Source: Eubacterium sp. AB3007
Lineage (GTDB): Bacteria > Bacillota > Clostridia > Peptostreptococcales > Anaerovoracaceae
Direction of reading: 5' to 3'
NCBI RefSeq assembly: GCF_000688015.1
Contig: NZ_JIAD01000001.1
Location: 1,612,001 to 1,676,000, forward strand
DNA length: 64,000 nt
Positions 43,093-53,168 of this stretch are shown in pieces (position 1 is the stretch's first letter; the number at the start of each line of letters is the position of its first letter). Made by a program: the position numbers and the translations under genes. The notes under the pieces are model-generated. The model ran no database searches. It was not told where the DNA came from and saw only the letters and a list, made by a program, of their open reading frames with translations.

Positions 43093-44969
43093 CCTCTGCT
43101 CCTTCCCATCTTCTCCAGCCAGATCAGCAGCACGCTGATATCAGCCGGTGATACTCCGCTGATCCTGGAGGCCTGCCCCACGGAAGCGGGACGGATCGTT
43201 GCCAGCTTCTGTGCTGCCTCGAGCCGCAGTCCCTCGATCTCCTCGTAAGGCAGATCAGAGGATAGTCGCTTGGACTCCAGCTTCTTGAATCTTTCCACCT
43301 GCGCCATCTGCTTGCGTATGTATCCCTCGTACTTGATCCGTACTTCCACGCAGTTCCTCTCGTGCAGAGTCAATGCCGGACGCGCGGGATCGATCTCCGC
43401 CAGTTCTGCATAGGATAGCTCCGGCCGCTTCATCAATTCACATAGCGATACTCGCTTCTGCAGAGGACTGCTGTCGTGGGCGATCAAAAAGGCATCTGCA
43501 TCCGCCGGCCCCACCAAGGTTTTTTCCAGCCGTTGGACTTCCTTCTCTACCGCCTGCTTCTTTTTCAGAAATCTCTGATATCTTGCATCCGAGACCAATC
43601 CTACGGCATATCCCTTCTCTGTCAAACGCTCGTCTGCATTGTCTTGCCTCAGAACCAGCCTATATTCCGCTCTGCTCGTCATAATTCTGTAAGGTTCATT
43701 AGTACCTTTGGTCACGAGATCGTCGATCAGAACGCCAATATAAGCCTCGCTTCTGTCCAGAATAAGGAAATCTTTGCCATTTATTTCCAATGCCGCATTG
43801 ATCCCGGCCATCAATCCCTGGGCAGCCGCCTCCTCGTACCCGGAACTTCCGTTCAGCTGTCCGCCACAAAAAAGGCCTCTGCAACACTTGGTCTCCAGAC
43901 TCGGATAGAGATCCAACGGGTCGATGCAGTCGTATTCGATGGCATAGGCCGGGCGCACGATCTCGATATGCTCCAGGCCGGGTATGGTGTGATAGAAATC
44001 CCGCTGCACATCCAGCGGCAGACTGGAGCTCATTCCCTGGATGTACATCTCGTCAGTATCGAGCCCCTCTGGTTCGACAAACAGCTGATGCCGCTTCTTG
44101 TCGGCGAATCGATGGACTTTGTCCTCAATGCTGGGACAGTACCTGGGGCCGATGCCCTCGATCTCTCCGCCGAACAAAGCCGACCGATGAAAGTTCCGCC
44201 GGATCACGTCGTGGGTCTCCTCGTTGGTGTAGGTGAGCCAGCATGCTACCTGCTCCCGCTCCAGAGAATCGTTCATGAAGGAGAAGGGCACCACGGGAGC
44301 ATCACCCTCCTGGCGGGTCATCTTGTCGTAATCGAAGGTGGGAGCCAGGGCCCGTGCCGGCGTTCCCGTCTTGAACCGGCGCAGCTTCAGCCCCAGTTTC
44401 TCCAGGCTGGCGGACAGATGCTCCGCCGAGGCCAACCCGTCCGGACCCGAGGAGTAACTGCTGTCCCCGATGAAGATCTTCCCCTTCAGAAAAGTTCCGG
44501 TAGCCAGCACTACGGCCTTGCATCGATAGAGGGCGTGACTTCTGGTGAGCACGCCGGTGACATGGCCGTGCTCCGCCAGGATCTCCACCACCTCGTCCTG
44601 CCGCATATGCAGGTGGGGGGTGCGCTCGATGGTCTTCTTCATTTCTGTGTGATACCTTGCTTTGTCCGCCTGGGCACGAAGAGAATGCACCGCCGGCCCC
44701 TTGGCCGTATTCAGCATCCTGCTCTGGATGAAGGTCTTGTCGATGTTGACCCCCATCTCACCCCCCAGCGCGTCGATCTCCCGCACCAGGTGTCCCTTGC
44801 CCGTGCCCCCGATGGAGGGGTTGCAGGGCATCATGGCGATGGCGGCCAGGTTGATGGAGAACATCACCGTCTCCATGCCCATCCTGGCAGCGGCCAGCGC
44901 GGCCTCGCATCCCGCGTGCCCGGCCCCCACCACGATAACATCGTATTCGCCCATAAGTACTTGCTCCAT
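43089..44969 (-). CDS. mnmG: tRNA uridine-5-carboxymethylaminomethyl modification enzyme MnmG
   Basis: A 626-residue FAD enzyme (GidA) that, with MnmE, adds carboxymethylaminomethyl groups at U34 of certain tRNAs. The FAD motif is [14 protein letters not shown], and conserved features include [20 protein letters not shown], the G-x-G loops and [25 protein letters not shown] at 44969 follows AAGGAGA; the open frame upstream runs into repeats and has no ribosome site. The partner mnmE lies 1.5 kb upstream, separated by an unrelated plus-strand gene, so the usual mnmE-mnmG operon is interrupted. Confidence 0.97.
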   Translation of the reverse strand: MEQVLMGEYDVIVVGAGHAGCEAALAAARMGMETVMFSINLAAIAMMPCNPSIGGTGKGHLVREIDALGGEMGVNIDKTFIQSRMLNTAKGPAVHSLRAQADKARYHTEMKKTIERTPHLHMRQDEVVEILAEHGHVTGVLTRSHALYRCKAVVLATGTFLKGKIFIGDSSYSSGPDGLASAEHLSASLEKLGLKLRRFKTGTPARALAPTFDYDKMTRQEGDAPVVPFSFMNDSLEREQVACWLTYTNEETHDVIRRNFHRSALFGGEIEGIGPRYCPSIEDKVHRFADKKRHQLFVEPEGLDTDEMYIQGMSSSLPLDVQRDFYHTIPGLEHIEIVRPAYAIEYDCIDPLDLYPSLETKCCRGLFCGGQLNGSSGYEEAAAQGLMAGINAALEINGKDFLILDRSEAYIGVLIDDLVTKGTNEPYRIMTSRAEYRLVLRQDNADERLTEKGYAVGLVSDARYQRFLKKKQAVEKEVQRLEKTLVGPADADAFLIAHDSSPLQKRVSLCELMKRPELSYAELAEIDPARPALTLHERNCVEVRIKYEGYIRKQMAQVERFKKLESKRLSSDLPYEEIEGLRLEAAQKLATIRPASVGQASRISGVSPADISVLLIWLEKMGRSRG

Positions 44970-45046
44970 AGTCTTTCTCCTTATTCGTACTATTGTACCG
45001 CAAATACATGGAAATTGCAATTTCGGGAAAAAGGTTTGTGGGCCCA

Positions 45047-45143
45047 CCGAAACCTGAGAGTGGGCCCGCCGTGGTCCCTGCCGAAACCTGAGAGTGGGCC
45101 CGCCGGCTTCGGAGGCGAGGGCATCTGGCGCTTGTTATAATTA
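45047..45143. repeat. Direct repeats and hairpin upstream of mnmG
   Basis: CCGAAACCTGAGAGTGGGCC(CGCCG) occurs twice (45047-45071 and 45081-45105), preceded by GTGGGCCCAC. The right part has a GCC-rich hairpin and the tail ATCTGGCGCTTGTTATAATTA (45123-45143), which nearly matches 1833-1853 in the structured element before the CHAP gene. Confidence 0.7.
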
Positions 45144-45381
45144 CTCACTCGCCGTATACTGTGCTTCTTCTGCAACCTGTTGAAATGGATATTTCACACT
45201 ATGTAGTAATACAAAAACAACAGCGAAAGTTGGTAGCACCGCATATTTCAAAGGGGGATATATTATTACAGGGGGAAGCAATATCATCGAAAAGACATCT
45301 AAGTATATTAATCTATCAAAACAATAAGAGAAATAGTCTCGACTAACGGTTATAGCAACTCTATATGACCAGGAGGACACT

Positions 45382-46459
45382 ATGCACATCAACCATCTTC
45401 CACACAAATTGGCAGTCTTTACGATCATAGTGGGTATGCTTATTCTTGGAATAGTTATATGGTCTATTACAAAGCCACACTATAATTCCCAAGGAGAAAA
45501 CGGCAGCATGAGTATTGAGGAGATCGTTCGGATACAGAAGACTCAAGGCGACATGCTTTCTAAGAAAGGACAGGATCCCCTCGATACGTACTTCGTCATA
45601 CAAAAAGAATATGCCAAAGCGCGAAACGACAAGACGACCGATGATGAGATCGCGAAGGAGATCGTTCAAACAGAAGCGCTTTGCTGGTATGCAAAGAAAC
45701 AAGGAATAGAGCCTACCGACAAAGACCTCGAAAAATATATGGACCAGCTAATAAGAGACTTCAAAGACTCCGAGGAATACGACGAATATCAGAGGGCCGC
45801 GCAGAAATATGACACAACGTATGAGCAGATCCTGCGAAACAATACGGACGCTTACCGAGTGAGCCAAACCGTAGAAAACGTGTACCAACAATTCCTGGCC
45901 AGATATGATGTTACCGGAAAAGTCACGGAAGAAGACCAGGCCGAAAGAGAAAAAAAGATACAGGCCGAATGGGACAAGTACGTTGAAACAATAGTCACGA
46001 AATACAAGGGAAGTGCCAACTACAAAGACCTTGAAAAATCGTTGTCCAACATAAAGAAGAAATATAAGAGCAAAACCACCGCGGACAGTCAGGACGAAGA
46101 TTTTGATCGCATCAAGGAAATCGTTCGCATTGAGATGGAACAATCAGAGCTCCAGCAGAAAATGAAGAAAGACAGTCTTTACCCGTACTATTATGTTTCA
46201 GAAGAAATGAACGCGCACGGCTTTTCAGATTCAGATCCGGCACAATCTCTGATCGAAACGGAAGCAATTCTTCACTATGCGGAAACGAAGAATATCTTTG
46301 TGTCAGACGAGGAGGTCAACGAAGGTATGGTCCGAATTCAAGCGTAAGATCACCAGGGAGTACCGTACCACCGATCGCTACAAAGAACTACAAAAGGAAC
46401 TCGGTAAATACAAGGAGCGCTACAGAAATCCGGGACACCGCACAGACAAACCGCACTGA
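45382..46459 (+). pseudogene. Exported SurA/chaperone-like protein with internal duplication, frameshifted near its 3' end
   Basis: The first frame (45382-46347, 321 residues) has an N-terminal membrane helix or signal anchor (about residues 10-30) and a charged helical body resembling peptidyl-prolyl isomerase-type chaperone N-domains; the family is not certain. Two tandem copies of about 150 residues are visible: EEIVRIQKTQ...IVQTEALCWYAKKQGIEPTDKDLE and KEIVRIEMEQ...LIETEAILHYAETKNIFVSDEEV. The second copy breaks off after EEVNEG. The rest (EFKRKITREYRTTDRYKELQ) continues in the next frame to 46459, aligned with VETIVTKYKGSANYKDLEK of copy one. One extra base around 46315-46330 would explain this. 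Base composition is more AT-rich than in neighbours, suggesting transfer. AGGAGG precedes the ATG. Confidence 0.65.
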
Positions 46460-46472
46460 CGTCCCGGCTGTT

Positions 46473-47852
46473 TTATTTCCCCAGACAGAACCGGGAGAAA
46501 ACCTCGTCCAGGATATCTCCCGCGGTCTCCTCTCCCAGGATCTCTCCCAGTGCTCCGTAGGCACTGTTCACGTCGATCTCGATGATCTCCAGCGGTTCCT
46601 GCAAATCGGTCACCGCCTGGGCATCGGCGATGGACTGGGCCGCCTTCTCCAGCAGATCCCGGTGTCGGATGTTGGTCACCAGGGGATCCTCAGTCCGTGA
46701 ATGTCCCAGGCCCGCCTGCTCCTGCACAAAGCCTTCCAGCTCCATCAGCCCGTTCATCTCTCTGGCGGATAATGGGAGCACCCTTATGTCCGGGAGCATC
46801 CTCCGAATCTCATCAAAAGAAACCACCTGCTCCAGGTCCTGCTTGTTGATGACCACCAGGGACCGACCCGGTTCCAGGTGGTCCATGATCTCCCGATCCT
46901 CTGCACTGAGCGGCCGGCTGCCGTCCACCACGTGGATCACCAGATCCGCCTCGTTGAAACTCTTCTTGGAACGCTCGATCCCGATGGATTCGATCTGATC
47001 CTCCGTTTCCCGAATCCCGGCGGTATCGGTGAGCACCACCGGCACCCCACCGATGGACAGTTGCTCCTCAATGGTATCCCGGGTGGTTCCGGGGATGTCG
47101 GTGACGATTGCCCTGGACTCACGGAGCAAGGCGTTCATCAGTGAGGATTTTCCCACGTTTGGTTTCCCCACGATGGCCACACGCAGCCCTTCCTTCAGGA
47201 TACGTCCACTGTCCGCACCGGCAAGCAGCCTGTCCAGTTCGCCTTTCACTCCAGCGAGACCCTCTGTCAGTTTCTCGTAGGTGATCTCCTCGATATCCTC
47301 ATCCGGGTAGTCGATGTTCACGGTCAGATCCACCAGAATGTCCACCAGCATGGCACGGATGCTCCGGATCTTTTCCGAGAAAACGCCCTCCAGCTGATCC
47401 AGCGCCACATCGAAGGCTTTGTCCGCCCGGGCGGATACCAGATCCATCACCGCCTCCGCCTGGGCCAGGTCGATGCGCCCGTTCAGAAACGCGCGCTTGG
47501 TGAATTCGCCCGGCTCCGCCATCCGTGCTCCCGCCCGGAGGATCAACGCAAGGGTCCGCCGGAGGGGGATCTGTCCCCCGTGGCAGTAGATCTCCCCCAC
47601 GTCCTCACAGGTATAGGTGGCCGGAGCAGGCATGAACACGCCAAGCACCTCGTCGATGACCTGAGGGGCCTCACCGCGCGCCCCGGCATCCACGATATGT
47701 CCGTACGTCATGCGCCGGGGGACAAGGTTTTGTGCTCCCGCCGGCCGAAAGACCTCCTCCATGACTTGTCTTGTGTTCTCGCCGCTAATGCGGATCATGC
47801 CGACGCCGCCCTCTCCGAGGGGTGTGGCGATGGCTGCGATGGTTTCTTCCAT
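46473..47852 (-). CDS. mnmE: tRNA modification GTPase MnmE
   Basis: A 459-residue GTPase (TrmE) that works with MnmG on U34 of tRNA. The N-terminal formyl-THF-binding domain begins TIAAIATPLGEGGVGMIRISG, the G domain has GKPNVGKSS, DIPGTTRDT, DTAGIRET and NKQD, and the C-terminus ends in FCLGK, the conserved C-x-G-K. GGGGAG precedes the ATG. It is normally followed by mnmG; here the two are separated by a plus-strand gene, and the normal upstream neighbour jag is 15 kb away. Confidence 0.97.
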   Translation of the reverse strand: MEETIAAIATPLGEGGVGMIRISGENTRQVMEEVFRPAGAQNLVPRRMTYGHIVDAGARGEAPQVIDEVLGVFMPAPATYTCEDVGEIYCHGGQIPLRRTLALILRAGARMAEPGEFTKRAFLNGRIDLAQAEAVMDLVSARADKAFDVALDQLEGVFSEKIRSIRAMLVDILVDLTVNIDYPDEDIEEITYEKLTEGLAGVKGELDRLLAGADSGRILKEGLRVAIVGKPNVGKSSLMNALLRESRAIVTDIPGTTRDTIEEQLSIGGVPVVLTDTAGIRETEDQIESIGIERSKKSFNEADLVIHVVDGSRPLSAEDREIMDHLEPGRSLVVINKQDLEQVVSFDEIRRMLPDIRVLPLSAREMNGLMELEGFVQEQAGLGHSRTEDPLVTNIRHRDLLEKAAQSIADAQAVTDLQEPLEIIEIDVNSAYGALGEILGEETAGDILDEVFSRFCLGK

Positions 47853-47868
47853 GATGTCTCCCCTGCGA

Positions 47869-48558
47869 TTACGTCAGATCTTTGTAGCTGATAGACGGAT
47901 TATACTGCTTATCGTATGTGATGTGCGAATTCAGATAACAGCGCATTTTGATAAGGTTATCCTTGGGGCCGAGTTCCCGGTGGCCATATCTATTGATTTT
48001 CAGTTTACCCTTCTTGACGGTCAGCACGTTTAGGCTTTCGTATCCCATGTGCCCCCAGTGCATGACGATGCCCTTGTGTTTCGGGTAAGCGGCGAAGGCC
48101 GTGTGATCGCACCCGACCGATCCCACCTTCTTCACTTTTCCAGCCTTGTAGCGGAAGACCAGGACCTTCACGTCCGCTTCGCAGGAGCCAAGCTCCACCA
48201 GAAGATCGGCTTTCTTGTCGTTGTCGATATCGGTCAGAAAATAACCCCATACGAAGGGCTCTCCGTAGTTGGTATCGATGCCGTACTTGTTGACGTAGTG
48301 TTTGACCTTCTGCAGATAGGCCTGCCTCATATCCGCCGGCATGGTCGCAACGCATTTCTCCTTGGCGTGCTTGCGCATCTTCTTGGCGTATTTCCGTACC
48401 TTGGAGTACTGGGCCTTCTTGTAATACTTCAGGACCTTCTTCATGTTCTTGCCGTCGGATTTCTCTGAGGCATGTACCGGCGCGGCACCTGCGAACAAAA
48501 GAGCTGCGATGCACACTAACGCAACGGCGAGCCTCATACTTAGCTTTCTTTCCATCAT
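47869..48558 (-). CDS. Secreted protein of unknown function with a DxDxDxxxD-type segment
   Basis: About 229 residues with a clear signal peptide (cleavage near VHASE). A Lys-rich helical part (KYYKKAQYSKVRKYAKKMRKHAK) is followed by a beta-rich part with TDIDNDKKADLLVELG, which looks like an FG-GAP or calcium-loop segment seen in VCBS/FG-GAP repeats. No enzyme motif is recognised. Three nearby ATGs are possible; 48558 gives the best distance from GGAGAGG. It stands between mnmE and the acyl-CoA synthetase and may be transcribed with neither. Confidence 0.6.
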   Translation of the reverse strand: MMERKLSMRLAVALVCIAALLFAGAAPVHASEKSDGKNMKKVLKYYKKAQYSKVRKYAKKMRKHAKEKCVATMPADMRQAYLQKVKHYVNKYGIDTNYGEPFVWGYFLTDIDNDKKADLLVELGSCEADVKVLVFRYKAGKVKKVGSVGCDHTAFAAYPKHKGIVMHWGHMGYESLNVLTVKKGKLKINRYGHRELGPKDNLIKMRCYLNSHITYDKQYNPSISYKDLT

Positions 48559-48640
48559 AAACATCTCCTCTCCTTGTCGACTGCTTTCTCTTTTCCATTA
48601 TACCATGAACGCCCAAAAGAAAATAGCCCGGATGCCCGGA

Positions 48641-50380
48641 CTATTTTGTCTCTTGATATCTCTTTACCTTTCCGGTGGTGGTCTTCACCATCTCCTCGGT
48701 CTGTACGCTGAACCGGTGGACGTGCTTGTACTTGGGCATGTCCTCGTTGATACGATCCAGGTCCGCCGCGACCACAGCCCGTACAGCCTCTTCGGTGGTC
48801 GCCCCGTAGGACCCCTCCATCACCTCCGGATCGTAGACGATCTTGGCCACCAGCACCTGATCCTTGTCGTCCGCGCCCTCTCGGCGCACCTCGCTGTAGA
48901 TGATGTTCTCCTTCACGTAGGGCAGTTCCTCCAGGATGGTCTCGATCTCCTCCGGATAGACGTTCTTGCCGTTCTTCAGCACGATCACGTTCTTGGAACG
49001 CCCACAGATGTGGATACAGCCCTTCTTGTCCAGATAGGCCAGATCCCCCGTGTGGAGCCATCCGTCCTGCAGGACCTTGGCGGTCTCCTCCGGTTCCTCG
49101 TAGTACCCCATCATCACGCTGGGAGAGCGGACGATGATCTCACCCACACCTTCCTCGTTGGGAGCATCCAGTTCCACGTCCATGCCCGGCAGTCCCAGAC
49201 CGATGGATCCCGGTGAGCGGGTGAACAGATTCTCTCCAGCGATGACCGGCGCAGACTCTGTCATGCCGTAGCCCTGGACGACTTCCACGCCCAGCTCCGA
49301 CCATCCTCTGATGACCGCCGCATCCAGCGCCGAAGCCCCGCTGACCACCATGCGCAGTTCTCCGCCCAGCTCCTTCAAAACATCCTTGAACAGGCGGCGA
49401 CGAACATCGATGCCCACCTTGCGGAGCACCTTCGCAATCCGGATGCCCCGGCGGAAGGTCTTCTCCTTCCCCTGCTTCTTCACTGCCGCCAGGATCTTCT
49501 TGTACATGGCCTCCATCAGCAGCGGCACGCCAACGAACACCGAGACGTGGTATTCCTGGAAATTCTTCTGCAGATACTTCAGCCCGTCGCAGAAGACGGT
49601 GGTGGATCCGCAGGCATACATCAGCAGCTGGCAGCTGCCTCCAAAGGTGTGGTGATACGGCAGCAGGGCGATGTTCACGTCCCCGTACTCGATATTCTCC
49701 ACCTGCTTCAGCGCATATATATTGAACATGATATTCCGCTGGCTCAACATCACTGCTTTGGCCGCGCTGGTAGTACCGGAGGTGAAGATCAGTGCCGCCA
49801 CCGCCTCACGATCCACCGGCAGTTTCAGGAACGTGTCGTCCCCCTCCGCCAGCAGCCGGCGCCCATGCTCCAGGATCTGCGCGTAGCACAGGAACTCGCT
49901 TCCGCTATCCATGCAGATGAACGTCTCCACCGTGCTCTCCTCCTGCTTCAGCTGATCCGCCAGCGCCCGGTGCTTCTTGTCAAAGATCAGCACCTTGCTC
50001 TGGCTCTTGTCCAGCGAAGTCTTCAGCTCCGCATAGGGCAGCCCCTTGTCCAGCGGTACCACGATGCCCAGCCCCGACATGGTCGCCAGGTAGGCCAGCT
50101 GCCATCCGTATGAGTTCTCTCCGATGATGGCAATGCGGGTATCCCTCACGCCCATGGCACAAAGCCCTGTTCCCAGCGCCTGTACCTCGTCCCGCAACTC
50201 CCGGAAGGTGACCTCCCTGTATTCCTGTTTTTCTCCGCGCTTGGCGCGCTTCTCTTTAAATATAAAGGCTTTGTCCTCCCCGTATTTCTCTACCGTGAAA
50301 TCCAACAGCGCCTTCACGTGCGCATGCTCCTCCGAGGGGTATACAGGCTTCAGCTGCCCGACCTTGATGTTTTCGCTCAT
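48641..50380 (-). CDS. Long-chain acyl-CoA synthetase family protein (AMP-forming)
   Basis: A 579-residue ANL-superfamily enzyme that activates a carboxylate, most likely a fatty acid, through an acyl-AMP. ALIFTSGTTSAAKAVMLSQ is the ATP-binding P-loop, GYGMTESAPV the adenylate motif, HTGDLAYLDKKG and KNVIVLKNGKNVYPEE the hinge and C-domain; the last lysine is in TTGKVKRYQ. AAAGGAG lies before two ATGs (50386 and 50380); the second has better spacing. A consensus promoter lies at 50413-50441. The gene is downstream of the fatty acid operon and the 37-bp palindrome array, suggesting that it recycles exogenous fatty acids. Confidence 0.88.
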   Translation of the reverse strand: MSENIKVGQLKPVYPSEEHAHVKALLDFTVEKYGEDKAFIFKEKRAKRGEKQEYREVTFRELRDEVQALGTGLCAMGVRDTRIAIIGENSYGWQLAYLATMSGLGIVVPLDKGLPYAELKTSLDKSQSKVLIFDKKHRALADQLKQEESTVETFICMDSGSEFLCYAQILEHGRRLLAEGDDTFLKLPVDREAVAALIFTSGTTSAAKAVMLSQRNIMFNIYALKQVENIEYGDVNIALLPYHHTFGGSCQLLMYACGSTTVFCDGLKYLQKNFQEYHVSVFVGVPLLMEAMYKKILAAVKKQGKEKTFRRGIRIAKVLRKVGIDVRRRLFKDVLKELGGELRMVVSGASALDAAVIRGWSELGVEVVQGYGMTESAPVIAGENLFTRSPGSIGLGLPGMDVELDAPNEEGVGEIIVRSPSVMMGYYEEPEETAKVLQDGWLHTGDLAYLDKKGCIHICGRSKNVIVLKNGKNVYPEEIETILEELPYVKENIIYSEVRREGADDKDQVLVAKIVYDPEVMEGSYGATTEEAVRAVVAADLDRINEDMPKYKHVHRFSVQTEEMVKTTTGKVKRYQETK

Positions 50381-50412
50381 CGTCATGCACTCCTTTCCAC
50401 AATAACGAAGAA

Positions 50413-50441
50413 AGTATACCACAACATACGGGATGGTTCAA
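50413..50441 (-). promoter_or_regulatory. Predicted sigma-A promoter of the acyl-CoA synthetase gene
   Basis: TTGAAC (50436-50441), 17-base spacer, TATACT (50413-50418), about 30 bases before the start codons. Confidence 0.75.
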
Positions 50442-50539
50442 GTTTTTTAATTAATTTCTTACGCAAAAGAAAAAGGGAAAGAGAAAGAGATCCGAAGAGT
50501 CCTTGTTTAGCAAGCACCGGAGGCGGTGAATGGTTCCCT

Positions 50540-50940
50540 GTTCCGCGATTGGCGATTTATTTCGCGTTTGCGGAACAAAACACAGGATTTGTTCCGCGAT
50601 TGGCGTATTTTTTCTGGTTTGCGGAACCCTGTTCCGCGATTGGCGATTTATTTCGCGTTTGCGGAACAAAACACAGGATTTGTTCCGCGATTGGCGTATT
50701 TTTTCTGATTTGCGGAACCCTGTTCCGCGATTGGCGATTTATTTCGCGTTTGCGGAACAAAACACAGGATTTGTTCCGCGATTAGCGTATTTTTTCTGGT
50801 TTGCGGAACTCAGTTCCGCGATTGGCGATTTATTTCGCGTTTGCGGAACAAAACACAGGATTTGTTCCGCGATTGGCGTATTTTTTCTGGTTTGCGGAAC
50901 TCAGTTCCGCGATATGAGATTTTCCATCAGTTAGCGGAAC
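50540..50940. repeat. Tandem array of nine 37-bp palindromic units
   Basis: Each unit runs GTTCCGC...GCGGAAC with 7-base perfect arms. Two types alternate: A units at 50540, 50631, 50722 and 50813, which share an inner GCGA/TCGC helix, and B units at 50591, 50682, 50773 and 50864 with a T-rich loop. A-to-B spacers are the same 14 bases and B-to-A spacers are 3 bases, giving a 91-base period. A divergent ninth unit is at 50904-50940. The period is not a multiple of three, so it is not coding. It lies between the fatty acid operon's last gene and the acyl-CoA synthetase promoter. Confidence 0.9.
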
Positions 50941-50971
50941 AAAACAGGATCTGTTCCACTAACTGCTACAC

Positions 50972-51442
50972 TCACTCTTCCCGTGCAACGCGATTGGTGT
51001 TGAGGCTGTGCATCTCCGGCATCAGCTCCGTCACCACGGTGTGGAGCATCTGATCAAACTGCTCGATCTCCTCTGGAGAGAACCGTTCCTTCATGCGCGC
51101 TGCCACCAGATTGAGATAATCCAGCGCGGATCCGTATTTCTCACGGTATTTCGGCATGGGACGCAGGTGGTACTCCCGCTTGTCTTTCTTAGACTGGATC
51201 TTGGAAATGTAGCCCTTGTTGATCAGCCGGTTGATCCTGTAGGCGGCGTTGGGGCCTGACAGCCCGGCGTAATGCGCAAAATCATTGATCGTAGGACGCC
51301 GCAACGCGATGATCAACTCCAGGTACACGATCTCCTGTACAGAGAGAGAGTCCTCCTGTTTCTCATCCGGCTCACGAAGGAACTGGCCGTAAAGATGAAG
51401 TTTGAACTTGTTGTAAACTCTGGTCAGGTTCTTCTCTAACAT
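50972..51442 (-). CDS. MarR-family regulator at the end of the fatty acid operon (FabT-like candidate)
   Basis: A 156-residue winged-helix protein. The recognition region is SGPNAAYRINRLINKGYI and the wing is SKKDKREYHLRPM. There is no N-terminal sensing cysteine like that in OhrR. MarR regulators named FabT control fab operons in streptococci, binding acyl-ACP as a co-repressor. This gene has the same position logic (last gene of the operon, 41 bases after fabZ), but sequence identity to FabT cannot be judged here. A palindrome overlapping the operon promoter at 61545-61557 is its possible target. Confidence 0.75.
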   Translation of the reverse strand: MLEKNLTRVYNKFKLHLYGQFLREPDEKQEDSLSVQEIVYLELIIALRRPTINDFAHYAGLSGPNAAYRINRLINKGYISKIQSKKDKREYHLRPMPKYREKYGSALDYLNLVAARMKERFSPEEIEQFDQMLHTVVTELMPEMHSLNTNRVAREE

Positions 51443-51483
51443 AGGGTCTCGGCCTCCTTTACGTACCTATTATACCAGAGTCA

Positions 51484-51909
51484 TCATTTAATGACAAACG
51501 ACAATTTCGCCTGAGCTACGATCTCTCCATCCACGCTAGCCACCGCGTTTCCAAAGCCCATCGGCCCCCGCCGTGACTCGATCTCGCAGTAGAGCTCCAG
51601 CACATCTCCCGGCAGGACCTCGTGCTTGAACCGGCACTGCCGGACGCCGCCGAACATGGCGAGCTTGCCACGGTTCTCTTCTTCGTACAAAAGCGCAACG
51701 GCCCCTGTCTGCGCCAGCGCCTCCAGGATCAGCACCCCAGGCATCACAGGATAGTTGGGAAAGTGTCCCGTAAACTGCCCTTCGTTCGCAGATACACACT
51801 TGATCCCATAGGCATACTTGCCCGGTTCCATATCGGTGATCCGATCCACCATCAGGAAGGGATACCTGTGGGGAAGGATCTGCCGGATCTCTTGGATGTT
51901 CAGTTTCAT
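51484..51909 (-). CDS. fabZ: (3R)-hydroxyacyl-ACP dehydratase FabZ
   Basis: A 141-residue hot-dog-fold enzyme that dehydrates 3-hydroxyacyl-[15 protein letters not shown] at the start and [20 protein letters not shown] with the catalytic H49 and E63. No FabA or FabM is in the operon, so any unsaturated chain would need another route or a dual-function FabZ. It is 9 bases after fabF. Confidence 0.96.
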   Translation of the reverse strand: MKLNIQEIRQILPHRYPFLMVDRITDMEPGKYAYGIKCVSANEGQFTGHFPNYPVMPGVLILEALAQTGAVALLYEEENRGKLAMFGGVRQCRFKHEVLPGDVLELYCEIESRRGPMGFGNAVASVDGEIVAQAKLSFVIK

Positions 51910-51918
51910 ACATACCTC

Positions 51919-53154
51919 CTACTCTGCCCGCCGGAATACCAGCGAGGCGTTGTGTCCGCCGAATCCCAGGGAATTACTCATGGCGTACTCTCCCTGGAAA
52001 GCCTTGGCCTTCCCCGGCGCGATATCCAGATCACAATCCGGATCCGGCACCTGATAGTTGATCGTGGGCGGCGCCATCTGCTTTCGCAGCGCCTCCACCG
52101 TCAGGATCGATTCCAGTCCACCGGAAGCTCCCAGCGCATGGCCCATCATAGACTTTGTGGAGGACATCACCAGATCCTCTGCCGCCTCCCCGAACGCCTT
52201 CCGGACCGCCCGCGTCTCACACCGGTCGTTCAGCGGGGTGCCGGTACCGTGGGCGTTGATGTAGCCGATCTCCTGGGGGGACACCGCCGCGTCTTCCATG
52301 GCAAGACACATAGCATCGGCCGCGCCTTCGCCGTCTTCTCTGGGAGCGGTCATGTGGTGCGCGTCGCAGCTTGCGCCGTAGCCCACGATCTCTCCCAGGA
52401 TCTCAGCGCCCCTGGCCACCGCATGATCGTAGGTCTCCATCATCAGCACGCCGGCGCCTTCGCCCATCACGAATCCGGCTCGCTCCTTGTCGAAGGGGAT
52501 CGACGCCCGCGCCGGATCCTTCGCCTCGGACAAAGCCCTCATCGAGGTGAATCCACCGATGCCCAGCTCCGTGATGCAGCTCTCCGTACCACCGGCCAGG
52601 ATCACATCCGCATAGCCGTCCCGCAGCGCGTGGAACGCCTCGCCGATCGCGTTGGAGGCCGAGGCACAGGCAGTCACGATGCAGTTGCAGCTGCCCCGGA
52701 ACCCGAGGCGGATCGCCGTCAGCCCCGCTGCCATGTTGGTGATGGCCATGGGGACGAACAGGGGAGACACCATATCGAAGCCCCTCTTCTGCCCACGCGA
52801 ATGCTCCCGCTCGATGATCCCCAGACCGCCGATCCCGCTGGAGAGATAGACGCTGCAGCGCACCGAGTCTTCCTTCTCCATGTCCAGACCGCTCTGTCGG
52901 AACGCTTCCATCGATGCAGCGACTGCAAACTGCGTGAACCGGGCGGTCCGCCTGGCTTCCATCTTGTCAAAATACGCCGAAGGGTCAAAGTCCTTCACTT
53001 CCGCCGCTACGCTGACTTTGTGCCCGGATGCGTCGAAGGACGTGATCTCTCCGATCCCGCACACTCCCGCAAAAGCGTGCTCGCTCATCTCCGGGACATT
53101 ATTTCCTAAAGGGGACACGGCCCCCATGCCTGTAATGACCACTCTTTTTCTCAT
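51919..53154 (-). CDS. fabF: Beta-ketoacyl-ACP synthase II
   Basis: A 411-residue elongating condensing enzyme. The Cys-His-His triad is C163 in TACASASN, H302 in NAHGTGTP and H339 in MGHALGASG. ATG at 53154 follows GGAGG and gives the usual MRKRVVITG start; upstream codons belong to the end of fabG. It is the only elongating synthase in the operon (no fabB). Confidence 0.97.
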   Translation of the reverse strand: MRKRVVITGMGAVSPLGNNVPEMSEHAFAGVCGIGEITSFDASGHKVSVAAEVKDFDPSAYFDKMEARRTARFTQFAVAASMEAFRQSGLDMEKEDSVRCSVYLSSGIGGLGIIEREHSRGQKRGFDMVSPLFVPMAITNMAAGLTAIRLGFRGSCNCIVTACASASNAIGEAFHALRDGYADVILAGGTESCITELGIGGFTSMRALSEAKDPARASIPFDKERAGFVMGEGAGVLMMETYDHAVARGAEILGEIVGYGASCDAHHMTAPREDGEGAADAMCLAMEDAAVSPQEIGYINAHGTGTPLNDRCETRAVRKAFGEAAEDLVMSSTKSMMGHALGASGGLESILTVEALRKQMAPPTINYQVPDPDCDLDIAPGKAKAFQGEYAMSNSLGFGGHNASLVFRRAE

Positions 53155-53168
53155 TTTCTTATCCTCCG

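Noticed and set aside
50540..50940. CRISPR array
   Set aside because: The repeats are 37-bp palindromes with constant 14- and 3-base spacers that are the same each time; there are no variable spacers and no cas genes.
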